From Anopheles merus (lineage: Eukaryota > Arthropoda > Insecta > Diptera > Culicidae): a stretch of DNA of 64,000 nucleotides. Location: positions 32,037,255-32,101,254 of the forward strand of contig NC_054083.1 of assembly GCF_017562075.2 (NCBI RefSeq). The letters are read 5' to 3'. Made by a program: the position numbers and the translations under genes. Under the pieces are notes generated by a model. It saw only the letters and a program-made list of their open reading frames with translations, ran no database searches and was not told the origin of the DNA. Position 1 is the stretch's first letter. Every line of letters begins with the position of its first letter. This document shows positions 26,948 through 39,500 of the stretch, piece by piece.

Positions 26948-28865
26948 TCGCAAGCGTTCTGTTTCGACAAATTATATTTTGCACTTGCCAACAACCTTCC
27001 CAACGCGCAGTTACGCTGATCCTACCTTTCCCTTAACATACACATGCACAGGTTAGGAGCTCGGTAGGTTCGGGTTAATTTTCCGCTTATCGGCAAATTA
27101 TGATCGAACGGGAAAATTTGTGAATTTCACGATCGTCCCGAACCCGGACCATTCCACAGCGCGACTGATACTCGACTTCTTAACGATCCGCTGCATCCAC
27201 CCAGAGGACGGTCGTTTAGCCCGGGTCCGTAAATGTAAAAGGCTCATTTCTGTTGTTGTCGACTAGGGCAGGGGGGGAAACAGTCCGATTGGGAGAAGCG
27301 GCTCACGCTATCGTGTGGTGCGGAGGAAATAATTTTACAGGAAAACCGGCGTAGGGGGCTGCGACCTAAAAAAGAATGGACCGAAAGGCTGAAAGCGTTT
27401 GCCTCGCATCATCGTGCGATAGTATACCGGATGCACGTTGCATTGCACACCGGGGGATGTGCACTCGCTGTATCTGTATGTGTGTGTGCAAAACCGGCTT
27501 ATAAATATGCCTCTAGGGGTATTTTAATGGAAGATACGCCATGCTCCCCGCCCACCAGCACCGGAAAAGCCCTCGCAACCCCCGGAACAACCGTACACAC
27601 AGTATCGAGGGCAGTAAATCGATGATCCTAAGCTATCAGCTGCAGCAGTATTTGCCTCCCTCGCTCCGAACCTCCCACATTGTGTGTAAGAGGGCACATT
27701 GAGTCGGTGGGAAAGTTTTCGCCCCGCGGTGGTGCAAAATAATGGGTGGAAAAGCCCCGGCATCGACCAGCGAAAAGGGAATCGATGGTAAAATGGATTA
27801 AAATATCGTCAGCAGCTTTGCGAAAGCGAGAGCGAACCGCCCAGGCCCTGGCAGGGATGGCTGTTAGATTTTTCGCCACTAACTATCTGCAGTGAGCATG
27901 ATGATGATGGTTATTTTTTTGTTATTTTTCACACACCTCACCCCTTCCCGTTGCTCGGGTTTTACTGCAAGCGGTCCGCTCTCATTGCGAACCGTATTAC
28001 ATTCTGTGTTACACCGGAGGGCCACAGCAGCTTTAGCAACTTTAGCCGCTGCTTCGGTACCGGGCGTCATTTTCGTATCCACTCATCCATTTACGAACTG
28101 CACTCGTCGTCGGCGGTGGTGGAAGTGAGCAAAGCGAGGAGAGGAAATTGAAAGCAAAATTCCTGTACCGGTGCGGTAAGGCGGGAAACGGTCGTACAGC
28201 AGACCCGGACCCGGAGACCCGGAGCAGACGGGTAGAAATGCACTAGAAATGTCTTTTTTTACCCTCAACGCGGACTAACTCGTTAGGGACGAATGGTCGG
28301 GATAGAGAGCAAAGATCATACTTCCGGGGAAAATGATAAGTACTGCAAGAATGATTGCAACCGAAACGAGCAGCAGAAACGGTGTAGAGACGGAGAGATT
28401 GCGAGAAGAGAGCGAGCGAGGAATGCGGTCGGCTAACTTCGCATTCAAATGGTCGTAGTAAATGAGATGTTTTTTTTTTTCTTTCTTTGACCCACAAATC
28501 CTGTGCCTCCCTTTTTCCGGCCCACGCGAAAAACATACGGCTGAAGATACTCAGCGTGCATTGGTAGTGGATGTGATTAGTGTAAAGCAAAACAACAAAA
28601 AAGGCAAAAAAACACAAAAACGTTAAGCTGGAATGTGGCAACAGAGAGTTGCAAAGGAGAAACAGCTGCCGTAAAGTGAGCACGCTGCGTGATAACGTAA
28701 GCACGCGGTTTGTTCGTTCGTTTGGTACGTATGGAACACCGTGCACGGCTGGAATGGTTTCCTTTAATGGTTTTTGCGATTTCGTAGAGTTCGGATTGCA
28801 CACATCTCTAAAAGGAAGGTGTTTGTATACGTATTAGTAAAGTTGATAAAAAACAAAAATATTTT

Positions 28866-28886
28866 AAATGTTAAATATTAACATTT
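28866..28886. repeat. AT-rich 9-bp inverted repeat
   Basis: AAATGTTAA, three bases, TTAACATTT. It lies in a strongly AT-rich block (28840-28960), where such palindromes arise easily. Confidence 0.4.
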
Positions 28887-31800
28887 CTAAACCATCATAT
28901 GTAACTGATAGTAATATTGAAGTATTGATATATTGTATATTTATTAAAAGCATCTAAACATTGGATTGCTTTAGCCTGATTGTACTGCTGGGACAAATCG
29001 GAGAAACTCGAAACAAAAATGCATCCTTCTTGCCAATAATCCATGCTCTGAAAACAGCCAACGTGCTTTATCCTGTTTCCGAAATCAAAACCCCATCGAA
29101 GATACCACTAAGCCTAGAGTCAACTGATGCCGTTGGTACCGTTGTGGTAGCAGCAACCAGGTCTTGAAACCGAAACGAATCGAAACCATCATGCTCGATT
29201 AAAGCAAAGGGAGGAAAAATATAAAACCAATTTATAGGTCAGCAGAAGATAATAGTCCGATAATTACCGGTCGCAGCGTCCCGGGACACAGGGACGCACC
29301 AGAGCTTTTGTTACGATGGTACGCAAACGGCACTAAAACGGCTGGATACTGGCGCGTTCTCTCGTGGAAAGGGAAATGAAACAGCACTCAGATAGTCTCT
29401 TTTGAGAGCAAAAAAAAGAACAAACCCGTTTGATAACGAACGAAATGTTTTGTATGGACGATTTCGTTTGCGGAGCGTTGATTATATCAAGAAAAGTTTG
29501 CAAAACATACATTTTGCAAAAAAAAATCTGCATCACATTTTCTAAAAACTACACCACCATTGGTTTGGTTGTTTTGGATACCGTGGTTTATTATTTTTAT
29601 GCTCTTCCTTCATTTATACCCTATAAACCAACGCACATGCTGTTGCACATTCCGAAATGGCGGAGGCAAAAAACCAGCTATAAAAAATTGTTCCTTTGCC
29701 CCGCGATTGCCAGCTTGCCACACCAAAATTCAGCTTTAATCGCAGCTGTTTCCCATCATTTTCTTCCCCCAGATGACGATAATTAAACATAAAGATCCGT
29801 TGCGTGGAAGATTTTAGCGCTCGTATCGCGCCCCTTATGGGCCCGCGTGCCTGTCCGAGCTCCAACTGGCACTGGCGCCACAAGCTCTTTGGAGGAACCT
29901 CCCTTGCTAAGCGTCATGCCGGTCGGTCAGCCGTAAAACGGCCATGCCAAGTGTGCTTTTTTTCGCCACGAGATGATTATGATTATCGTGCGGTCGTGCG
30001 TGTTTGCCGTCGGCATGGGGCGAAATGCTTTGGCAGAAGATGAAATCAATGGAACGAGTTATGCACGGAGTTGGTTCTGGTGGTTGACGATGCTTGTGTG
30101 TAAGATTTTGTTGATTCTGCATGAAATGGAGAGTTCGTTTAGTGCACAATGTGTTTTTAAATTCTGCTCAAAATGCTCAAATTAGTTTCAATGTTTAAAA
30201 ACTACATTTCAGATCATATTTCATTTCAAAAGGAAAAATCATTGTTTCAGTATTTCATGCCAATCACATCAACCAAATTTAATCTGTTCCAATTTGCGCA
30301 TCTAAACGCTTTCAACGCGATCAAGCGTACTACGCGAGCCATTCGAAAGCGCACGTCCTGGACGTTAAATGTTAACGATAATCCGTCCATCTATCTCTCT
30401 TCCTTCGCGTTTTCACCACCCCAATACGCTAAGAAAACAGCCGACAATAAGTGCTAGCCCGACACTACCACACTAGCAAGCACCCCCCCAACACTACCGC
30501 TAGCTTCATACATTGTACGAACTAAAACTTGGGAACGTGCCTTTGAACACCCGCCGAGGATGCTTTACAACTTTTCCAAGCCGTTTTGCCTAAGTAAATG
30601 AAGCAGCAATCGGTGGTGAAGGCTTTACTGCACGAAAGTTGTGCCTCCATTTCGGAGGCACTTACCGCGGCGTTGTTGCTTCTTCCGGCTGTTTTCCCCC
30701 AGATCGCCTTTTGCTCTCAGACGCCCAAGCGGGATGATTCTCACCCTGACAGGCTGATTTCCTGTTCCGTTTAACCACAACCGGTGTGCGGCCTCGCCGC
30801 ACAGTCTGTACGGTTTTCAATTCTGCGTAACACACACACAAACACACACACATACACACCCGATGGCCAGCCCCAACGGCCAGTGAAGCCGTCAAGGACG
30901 AGAGTTTAACCCGCTACCTACCCGCGTGGGTTTGCGGTGGTTATGGTGGCCTGTCAAAAGCAAGAACCGTTCCCGAACCGAAAGGATAATACTCGTTACG
31001 CTCTCGCCCATCCATCTATCGAACAGCCCATCAACGGAACCGGGTGCCTGCCCTCTCGGCACCGTACCTTCGGGACAGCAGCCGATCGACAAAAACCTGC
31101 TCCCGCCACCGTAGGGGGAGACCGTGGTACGATGTGTTTAAAGATGTTTTTTGATGATCGTCTTCTTTCGCATAATTAGAAAACTTTTATTATTTATGAA
31201 ATCACTTTAGGAAAATGCTTTACGAGCAGGGAGCAAACTTTCTGAACGTTCGGCTTTCTGGTTCGGTGAGCGGTAAGCCTTTCGGGCCTCCGACCCACCC
31301 GTTCCCGCCACCGTTCCGAATCGGGCGCCTTTTTTGCGAAGGGTGCGCTTTACGCTCCTTCACTCGTGGCAGTCACAGCAAAAGTGAAGTTTCTTTTGAA
31401 ATTTTGCAAGGAAGCGATTTTTTTTTTTGTTGTTGTTTCTTTGTAGGTTGTGAACCGCAGGAGAGACGGGGAGACACTTGTGTTGTAGCCCATTGCAGAA
31501 AACAGGGCGCTGCTTGCGGGATGCCCTTATGTTACGCCTGACCAACTTAGCTAGAAGAAAGCGAACGAAGCGGCGCCCGGTATGCTGATGCTGGCAGCAA
31601 GTTTGCTCAAAGCAAAAGTGTTTTTCTGTTCAGCTCGAGGTGGTCCAGAGTCGGGGTCAAAAGGGTAGTTGTTTGGTTCGGTCTGCACGCTAGGGATACG
31701 ACCGTCTTAACAATCGTATTGAATTCGAACCAAACCGGCCTTGCAGAGTGAGGGCGAAAGACATGGTGCATGGCTGTTCGGCGAGGCTTAAATATATTGA

Positions 31801-32049
31801 TTTTCTTTCCCATTCAGCTACAAAAGGATTTCACTAGTTTTTTTTTTCTTGTTAAACTGAAGATGTGCCTGAAGTCATATTGAGCAGAAATGCCAATTTG
31901 GACGGGGACACATTTTTGCTTATTTTCTATGTAATGTAATTTCTTATACAGACCCTCTTTTAAATGTCCAGGGAAAGTCCCTATTCAAATTAAAGTGGAT
32001 TGTTTATTTGATCTTGGTTAATGTTTTTCATGTCCATTTGCAAAATAAT

Positions 32050-32082
32050 CTAATGTACGTTTTTTCCACCATGTTCTTTCAG
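32050..32082 (+). promoter_or_regulatory. Rbp6: Branch site, pyrimidine tract and 3' splice site of the Rbp6 exon
   Basis: CTAAT at 32050-32054 fits the insect branch-site consensus. It is followed by a T-rich tract and TTCTTTCAG ending at 32082. The branch A at 32053 lies 29 nt before the last base of the intron, a normal distance. Confidence 0.85.
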
Positions 32083-32131
32083 ATTGAAGATGCGATGCTA
32101 ATGTTCGACAAACAAACCAACCGGCACAGAG
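32083..32131 (+). CDS. Rbp6: Internal coding exon of Rbp6 (Musashi-family RNA-binding protein), part of RRM2
   Basis: Rbp6 binds RNA through two tandem RRM domains and acts in post-transcriptional control. This 49-nt exon reads ATT GAA GAT and so on, starting in phase 0, and gives IEDAMLMFDKQTNRHR plus the first base of a Gly codon (phase 1 end). From memory of the family, insect Rbp6 and vertebrate Musashi carry (I/V)(E/D)DAMLMFDK(Q/T)TNRHRGFGFVTF at this place. The exon therefore covers the beta2 strand and loop of RRM2 and stops inside the RNP1 motif, leaving FGFVTF to the next exon. Drosophila Musashi itself differs here (as I recall, an EETVMLMDQQT-type sequence), which favours Rbp6. Splice signals agree: CTAAT branch site at 32050-32054, TTCTTTCAG ending at 32082, donor G|GTGAGT at 32131/32132. 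Flanking exons are not in the window. The length is not divisible by 3, so skipping would shift the frame. Confidence 0.9.
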
Positions 32132-32137
32132 GTGAGT
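32132..32137 (+). promoter_or_regulatory. Rbp6: 5' splice site of the Rbp6 exon
   Basis: The junction AGAG|GTGAGT has a perfect GTGAGT donor directly after the phase-1 base of the RNP1 glycine codon. This fixes the exon end at 32131. Confidence 0.88.
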
Positions 32138-32851
32138 GTTGATTTATATTTTCCAGAATTTATTTTCCAAATCGAGCTTACTTAGAAAAATGTTATCAAC
32201 TAAGAATCAAATGCTAGCAAGACTCTTGGCAACTGAGATTCCCTCGACATGAGCAGAAACACAAATAGAAACTTTTCTGTATTTTTTGTTTTTATCGAAA
32301 CATAAAACAAGGAGAAAGAACCATAGCCTTATCCCGTACTAGACTCTAGAAACACACTCTTCTGTGAAGATTTTAGTCGGTCGGTTGGTTAGCGGCAAAA
32401 AGGGAATTTTTCACTGAAACAGATGGCCCTCTACCGTTGGTATCCAAGGTTAAAAAGGTAGGAATGCAGCTGGGCGCCGGCTTTTGCAGTTTGAATCTGC
32501 ACCGAAGCACCGGCAAACAAATCAGCTCGAGTTCAACCAATCGTAAACAAACAACAATAAAATCCAAGCACATCATAAACAAATGTCAACAGTGTGCCCT
32601 GCCATCACCGGCTTTTCCACGCTCCTAATGCGCCCCATCGTACGAAGGTGGATTGGGTTCGATACTAAACCGTCGCTTTAGCTTCATCGATATGCTGGCA
32701 TGCGAAATCACACAATCGGTTGCTCTTGTGTTGAAAGCTAAGTTGCGACAGAGAATGGGGGAAAACTGAGTGGTGAGACCAGGGCGGCGTGCACCCTGTA
32801 TGTGACTGTGTTTACCCATTGCACTTTCGAAGTCACTCGGCAGATGCATCC

Positions 32852-32868
32852 TCGTCGTCGTCGTCGTC
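32852..32868. repeat. TCG triplet repeat
   Basis: Five to six TCG units, about 720 nt downstream of the Rbp6 exon. No coding support. Confidence 0.85.
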
Positions 32869-34303
32869 CTCGACAGTGCCCGGTGTGCGCCATTCAGTGA
32901 CGATGCAAATTTGTCCACATCGGACAATCGAACAGCTCTGTTTACCGTCATAACAACTATCATCATCGCTTGCAATGGGGCTTTCCTTCTGCTTCAAACA
33001 CCACCGTCGTCAGTAGCTACAGTCTCCATTAACATCATCGTCATCATGATCATTCTGTCGTCCGTTTGCATGTTATAGCAACTGCCAATCGTCATCATTG
33101 GTTTTGGAGACGATGGGTTTTCAATGGGCACCACTCCTTTTCTTTCGCTGAGTCAAAATCGTACTGGTTTGAACCACGAATGCCAAGCAAGTAAGGGAAA
33201 TACGTTTGCCCGGTGACATATTCACCGGTGAGAGAAGAGGTCGAAGTAGGAATGTATCTGGTTGAACGCTGTAATGCTATTTTTGTTACAATACGAAGTG
33301 GATAAAAAATGCTTTCCCAGTGGTTTGTTTAACTAAATGAGGATAAAAAAATTAAATTATATCTTTAGAGTGCTTCACAAGTAACTCTATATCCAGCATA
33401 CCAGACGCTCAATTGCTATACAATATTTCAACAATGTTGTAGCTGAGAAGAAAAAATAATATCATTTTGCTCCTGGTAGCCTGGAGCCTCATCACGCATG
33501 CATAACGTTATTACAACGAATGGATTGCAACGAACTACCGCTCCGTTCCCGCTTTACGCTGCCCCTTGCTGAAGGGAGCCCATCAGTGAAGCATTGAATT
33601 TTTGCCGCATTGATTGGATGAATGCATTAAAAATATTGCTAGTTTCGTTTTTCGAGCTCATGAATCATAAATTCAGCTCAGCTCTGGACAGCATCCATCG
33701 CTTTCTTTTTTTAACCCTCGACTATCCCGGTGCGCTTGTACCAGCTGTGGATACATTTCCAATCAGACCTTTCCAGAGTATCGGCAACCAGTTAGCCAAA
33801 TGTAGTAATTTTTGTTTAATGTTTTGTATATTGGATGCATTTCTACATTGCACTGCTACATTAAAGCTGCGGAGGCTTTTGAGGCTTCAAAATCTGCTTT
33901 TATTTTAACTAGATTGATTTTTTAAACATCACAAAACTTCCCAACTGCTTTCTGTCATTAAAAACAACAAGCCAACATCAGCTTTAATCTCTACTCCAAG
34001 TTCTTCTACCGATTGTTCGATTGATAATACGTGTCAACCTGCAAGCGGCCAAGTGAAACGCGTCTCCAATGTCCACTTATTCGACCCAAGCGAAAGCGAA
34101 CGTGTGTAATCAAGCTAACAGGAAAGTGCCGAACGCTGAAAGTAAAAACGGATGCCCTACCATTGACGCCGTGTGTGACTGACAGACCTGGCAACTAATC
34201 ACTAAGCTCTTGGCAATGGTTTTTGACATTAAATGGCAAGACACAGCAAACCGAAACCGACCGGTCCGAACCAACCGGCTCCAAATGAAAAGGAAAACGT
34301 TCC

Positions 34304-34320
34304 CGTCGTCGTCGTCGTCG
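34304..34320. repeat. CGT triplet repeat
   Basis: Five to six CGT units inside a short open frame (34210-34464) that has no family resemblance. Confidence 0.85.
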
Positions 34321-35638
34321 CCGTCGGTGTCTGCTGCTCGAAATGAGATTTCAACACGAAGCACCAGTTCGATTGCACCTAAACTGGGTCTGAAGAATGG
34401 CACCGAGCTGGTAAGCCCTATTCACTGGACACTGGATGGTTGCGAAGTGGCGAAACAACATTGATCAGAAGTGATACTACCATCCACCACCAGATGTCCG
34501 CCTTTTCCCTGCCGCACAAGAACATAGCCAATAGATAGTTGCGCGGGTGGTGGAAATGGGCGGGCATGGTCGATGTGAACAGTACAGCAAAGCACCAGTA
34601 AAATGGCGGTTTAACAACCGTTTGACCATTGTCTCTCGGAAGCGGCGGGATCTTTCTTTGACTGCTTCTCGGCTTTCACGGACTCTAACGTGTGTAAGAT
34701 GTGGGACAGGCACACATACACCGTACGCTTTGTGGTGACAAACTGAGCCCCGGAACGAGACAGGATTAATACTGATAGAGGAGGATTTATTTAATTCTTT
34801 TTCTTCATCCTCGCCAGCGCGTTCTGTAGTGCAGTCGGGTGTGAGTGTGTTTGAGGGTGCTTTTTGCTCTTGGAAGTGGATCACACTTTTCGTTGTTGTT
34901 TTTTGTTGCTTTGGTGCAAACGGTGGTCATTAGACACGGTCATTGTCATTGGTAGTGCTTTGAGCCGTGAAAATTGGACCCGGTGGGAGTGAAAATGGAA
35001 GGGAAACTGCGGATAATTTAGATGGTTTAGCAGAATGATTTTTCACGCATTCGTTTAGTGGAGTGTGTCAATTGAGAGAACTTTGTTGGGATGTGGGTAG
35101 TAAAATATATCACAATTGATTTTCTTGTAGTATATTTTCCCCAACGAAATAAGAAATTGTACAAAATTCTTGGGCTGAATTTTTTGATAATCAAAATATT
35201 TCTACAATGGATTGATTAATAAATAAACATTTTCCATATTTTTCGTGTTGCAATCATTTTCATGAATCTTTTACCCACCGTTTGCTGGAACTTCAATAGC
35301 AACTGAAAGCATCTGTCGGAATTGGAAGAAGATTCCTTAAATACGCTAGATGCCACTGTGCACTCTCGAACATATTATTTTCAATTACAACTTATTGAAC
35401 GGAGCCAGATTACATTGTTCTCGGAGATTCCCTCGACTGAGTTGTCTGCTATCGCACCGTTACATTCACCTTCTGCTTCTGTTGGCCTTCTTCCCTCATC
35501 AACCGTCCCGCCATCCTGCAGACCAAGACCGCCTTCAATTGTTGTGTTGCCACCGAGTCACCAGGCCGAGAATGCAACTCTCCAGCCAATAAGCGCCATC
35601 GAATGGTATTAACTTTTGCGACTTTTCAATTATTTCCT

Positions 35639-35654
35639 CCCCCCCCCCCCCCCC
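35639..35654. repeat. C16 homopolymer
   Basis: Sixteen C in a row. The length may be affected by sequencing error. Confidence 0.9.
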
Positions 35655-36504
35655 AATCCCACCGATTCCATTGCCGGACCCAGACCGGTGAAGCCGAAGG
35701 ACCGATGGGAAAGAAAATCCTTTCCTCATTTTTGAAAAATGTACTTCCGTGCTGGCGGCTCGCAATGGGGTGCAGTCAGTGAGGAGGTTACCCGATTTTC
35801 TACTTTGCTCGATTATGAGTCAGAGTGGTTGTAGAACTTCGATCGCTGCAAACGGTGGCGACGGGGTTACAGCTCGACTTAAGTAATCGAACTCAACTCC
35901 TCAATCTCCTCTCACGTTCTCGGATGGCAATACATCCAGAACCGATTCCCTGCCCGCCCCCACTCAATGTAAGGATTCATACCTCAAATTATACTTTTGC
36001 CGAACACAAAAGGTTACCCTCAGCCCGGGTTCTCCCAGAGACGGAATAAAGGCAGGGCAACTTTTGCTGTTTCGCCAAACCCAAACCCCGCTTTCGCTAA
36101 CGCCGAGTCTGGGACGCTCATTTGAGATTGGATTTCAATTATAACTTTATCCTTCACCTACACCGCCCAAAGGCACTGTGCAATGGTTTGGGTTGTGGTA
36201 TAATGCAATGAGCACGCAGGAGAGCGCATGTTTTCGGGTGCATTTTACACCCTAGCAACACTATAAATGTGAGCTTCGTTAGGATCTTCTGCGTGTTCTC
36301 GGTGGTGGTTTTGGAGCTGTAGTGTGTAATGGAAAAAATCCCACCCCAGGATGAAGCTTTCGATTCTCTTGTGCGACATTTTACCCAAGCTGCTAAAGCT
36401 AGTGCACGTCACAACAGAAACAACAAAAATCGGAAGCAAACTAGAACAAATCAGCTAACGGTAATCTTCAAGCGCCGATAGGGGAGATGTGATGGTGGGT
36501 TTCG

Positions 36505-36563
36505 AAAGCATTATTATGCTTTTATCGCTTTCCAGACACAGACGGGGAGGCATAGCGATAAAA
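36505..36563. repeat. Two overlapping, mutually exclusive hairpins
   Basis: Hairpin A pairs AAAGCAT (36505-36511) with ATGCTTT (36516-36522) over a 4-nt loop. Hairpin B pairs TTTTATCGCT (36520-36529) with AGCGATAAAA (36554-36563) over a 24-nt loop, and it extends by two more pairs past a bulged A. The arms share 36520-36522, so A and a full B compete. Confidence 0.6.
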
Positions 36564-39500
36564 AGCGGATCCGAATGCAACCAAACTGCTACTGCTGGGC
36601 GCGAACGAACCTCTTTCTCTGCCTTCGTTCGTTTCGTATGAATTGGCTTTACCCTCTCCATCCCTTTTTTTGTTTCGTTGAAACTAAGAAGCAAAAAATA
36701 CCCCAACGAGCACGAACTTTTCGACTATAGCTTTATTGAAATGGATTAAGAAGATTTTCGAAATGGCAGGCTACGTTTGGATGCATTTTTGCGAATGGTT
36801 TTTCGCTGGTCGCTCTCATTATGTTCTTCATCACTGTGTGATATCGATTTTTTAAGGTGTGCGAGACAAGGATGCTGAGGTTTTGCAGAAGGAAATATCA
36901 ATAGACCACTCAAACAGATGGTAGAAAAGTATTAAAAAAGCTTCGATGCAATTAGTCAAATTAACTGCATCGGATATCCTTTTCCTCATGGGGAAAGTGT
37001 GCTTTTATGATACTTGATTATTGTTTCTCCGAATATTTTATTCATCTACAATTTTCTACGCAAAAGCTTAACATGTTCAAACAGTAGAACGTTAATTAAC
37101 CAATGCTTTTGAATTTAAATCAACATGCATTGAAGAAGTACTGTCAGCCTCTTGTTCATGCTGCGATCCACCGAGATCGATCACTGTTTCCTTGAAAAGA
37201 TTGCCCTATTCTTAGCAAGTTTCTATGAACTATTTACCCTCGACGCACTCGATCAATTCCCAATGAAAAGGTATGTTTTCCACACAGGCATGCCTATCAA
37301 AGAGTGCAGGGCTTTTCTTGCATGGAAAGAGCACTTTGCGTCATGCAGAACAAAGATTGCTCTTACACACCTTCCTTTTACAATATACAACTCTTTGTTT
37401 TGTTCTCTTTATGCTCTCTTACGTTCTATCTCTTTCATTCTGTCTCTTTCTTGATCTGTTTCACACCTGCTCGATTTCTTGTGCGGTGAAAATGCCATTC
37501 ATTTCTAACAGAGCTCTCCACCGCTGCTGCACTGCTTTTTGTACCGTCTTTTGTACCGAAACCATTTCCTCAAAGACAGTTGATGATTCAATCAGAACAA
37601 CGATTTGTATGGCCAAAGCACCTTCGAGCAGTGTTTCTTTATTTCCACACACTCGCACAAAACTCGTTTCCCTTGCTCTCACTTCTTACACTACCGGTTT
37701 TACTACCTACGTGCCTGCCAGATGTCAATCTATTGCTGTTAACATCTTTTTCACACCCAACACATTGGAATGTTGTGTGCGCACATCACACCCTGCACCA
37801 TTGAATTGGGAATTGGTCCTTCATTCGGACATCACTCAGATATATACAGGTGATTTTTTGCTACTGCTTCCAGATGTCTTCCAGTGAATAAGTGGTACGT
37901 GTACGAGATGTGTTGCTCATTTGACCGATGTGTGTATGTGTGATGTGATGGTTCAATTAATTTCCCTTCTATCAAAACCCACATCAAGAAGCATGCAAAG
38001 GTGTAGGCACGCACACGATTAGATGTCCATTTCTCATCGGCAAAATTTGATTCAGCCACCATTTTTGTCGGCAAAATGTCCTTTTCGTGTGTACTGCCAC
38101 AGTACAAATTTGGCTCACTCGGTCAAGGCATCGATTTTGAATTTGGCAATACGCAATGTTCACATCAGTTGCCTACCTCGTCCGGCCGAACGGAAGGAGA
38201 CAGTACGAAGCTAACTCCCACCGAAGCAGACACGTGAACCGCAATTTGAAGCACAAATTGATTGATGGAAGGATGGACAGATCCATTCAATAGAAAGATG
38301 CGCCGCATAGTGCACCCCCGAGCCCCGAGATTGACAGATGGGATATCGATGGGAATCCTTTCTTCCTACGGCAGTGGTTGGGGGCAATTTCATTCGTAAA
38401 ATCTCCAAGAAATGGGTGCTCTTTTGGTTTGGCTTTCAGTTTTTTCGCGAAGGCAATGGTGCCCGATTGAGAAAGAGGAGCATGTTTTGAATATGGAATG
38501 TCTATCTTACTATTTATTGCTGAACGGTTTGTAAAAATTGTTACATTCAATGCTTAAAATAAGAAATGTTGCCTTATAAATATGTAGATGGTATAAAATA
38601 TTTACAATTGTTCATCATTTTCACACTTGGATAGATTTTGTTTTTTTTTTTTTGCCTTACGTTGAACATAAGAGTAATTTTATCGTTGCAAATAAGACGC
38701 AAAATCATATTTCCTAAATATTAAAAAAAAATCGAGACCAACGCTGTTCACGATATTTTTCTCTGAATGATATCCGTTGAAGATTGGATGCCTTTAGTGC
38801 AAATTATCGTAATAGCCTGAACAGATGCTGAAAGGCGAGCTGTGATGTGCCATCGAACTACTTCCGGGAATTATTTCCATCCATTCAGCAGTCTACAACC
38901 ATGCTCGGGTATGAGCGTAGCCTCTATTTTGTGACCGGTAATCTGGTGGATGACCTCAATAACAAAATTCTATGAAATACACAACATTTTCCATTTAAAC
39001 TCGTACATTGTGCAAAAAAAAGATCCTGTGACCAGAATACAGAATACGTGAGCATTAACAATCAAAACCGTCCCAATTATGGTGGAGTGGACCCGCTTGA
39101 CCCTTGCAAGCCATACTAGATTCCCCACTGCCGATTTATGGACACCAATGGGATGGAAAAATATTATTGACAGCACTGCACTTTGCCCAGGATCGGCTGC
39201 CAAAAATACACAACCACAGCAACATGATTTGTATTTTATTCATTTCCGAAAATTATGCGACATCGCCCAATCATCGATGGGGACTCATACACTCTCACAC
39301 TCGCACAGTCTCATACACAGTCGCAAATAAAGCAGCCCGACAGGATGGCTTGATTTTTGCCTCCAAACGCTGTGCATTGAATCACAATTTCGAGTTGAAT
39401 CGAGCCTTAATTGGTCGTGCGATAAAACGATGCCATTTATCCGGGGTACCGTAGTGGCCAGCTGGAGGAGTATGCTGGAAAACAAACACCCATTTGTTGT

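Larger units (their letters stand above)
14360..32049 (+). other. Rbp6: Upstream Rbp6 intron, segment between ratchet point and exon
   Basis: Non-coding by my reading. It contains the longest CA tract in the window (19040-19114), CA/GT tracts near 17.5, 18.2 and 18.8 kb, a pair of hairpins at 21847-21914, a poly-C stretch at 26930 and a short palindrome at 28866. AT-rich blocks near 19.5-19.9, 22.0-22.3, 23.0-23.3, 24.3-24.6, 25.5-26.3 and 28.8-29.0 kb could hold conserved regulatory DNA. That cannot be decided from a single sequence. Confidence 0.65.

Noticed and set aside
30660..30672. Minus-strand donor-like CG|GTAAGT
   Set aside because: Isolated, with no supporting open frame or acceptor.
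32625..32975. 116-codon antisense open frame just downstream of the Rbp6 exon
   Set aside because: Contains a poly-Thr run from the TCG repeat, no domain recognised, and no splice or promoter support.
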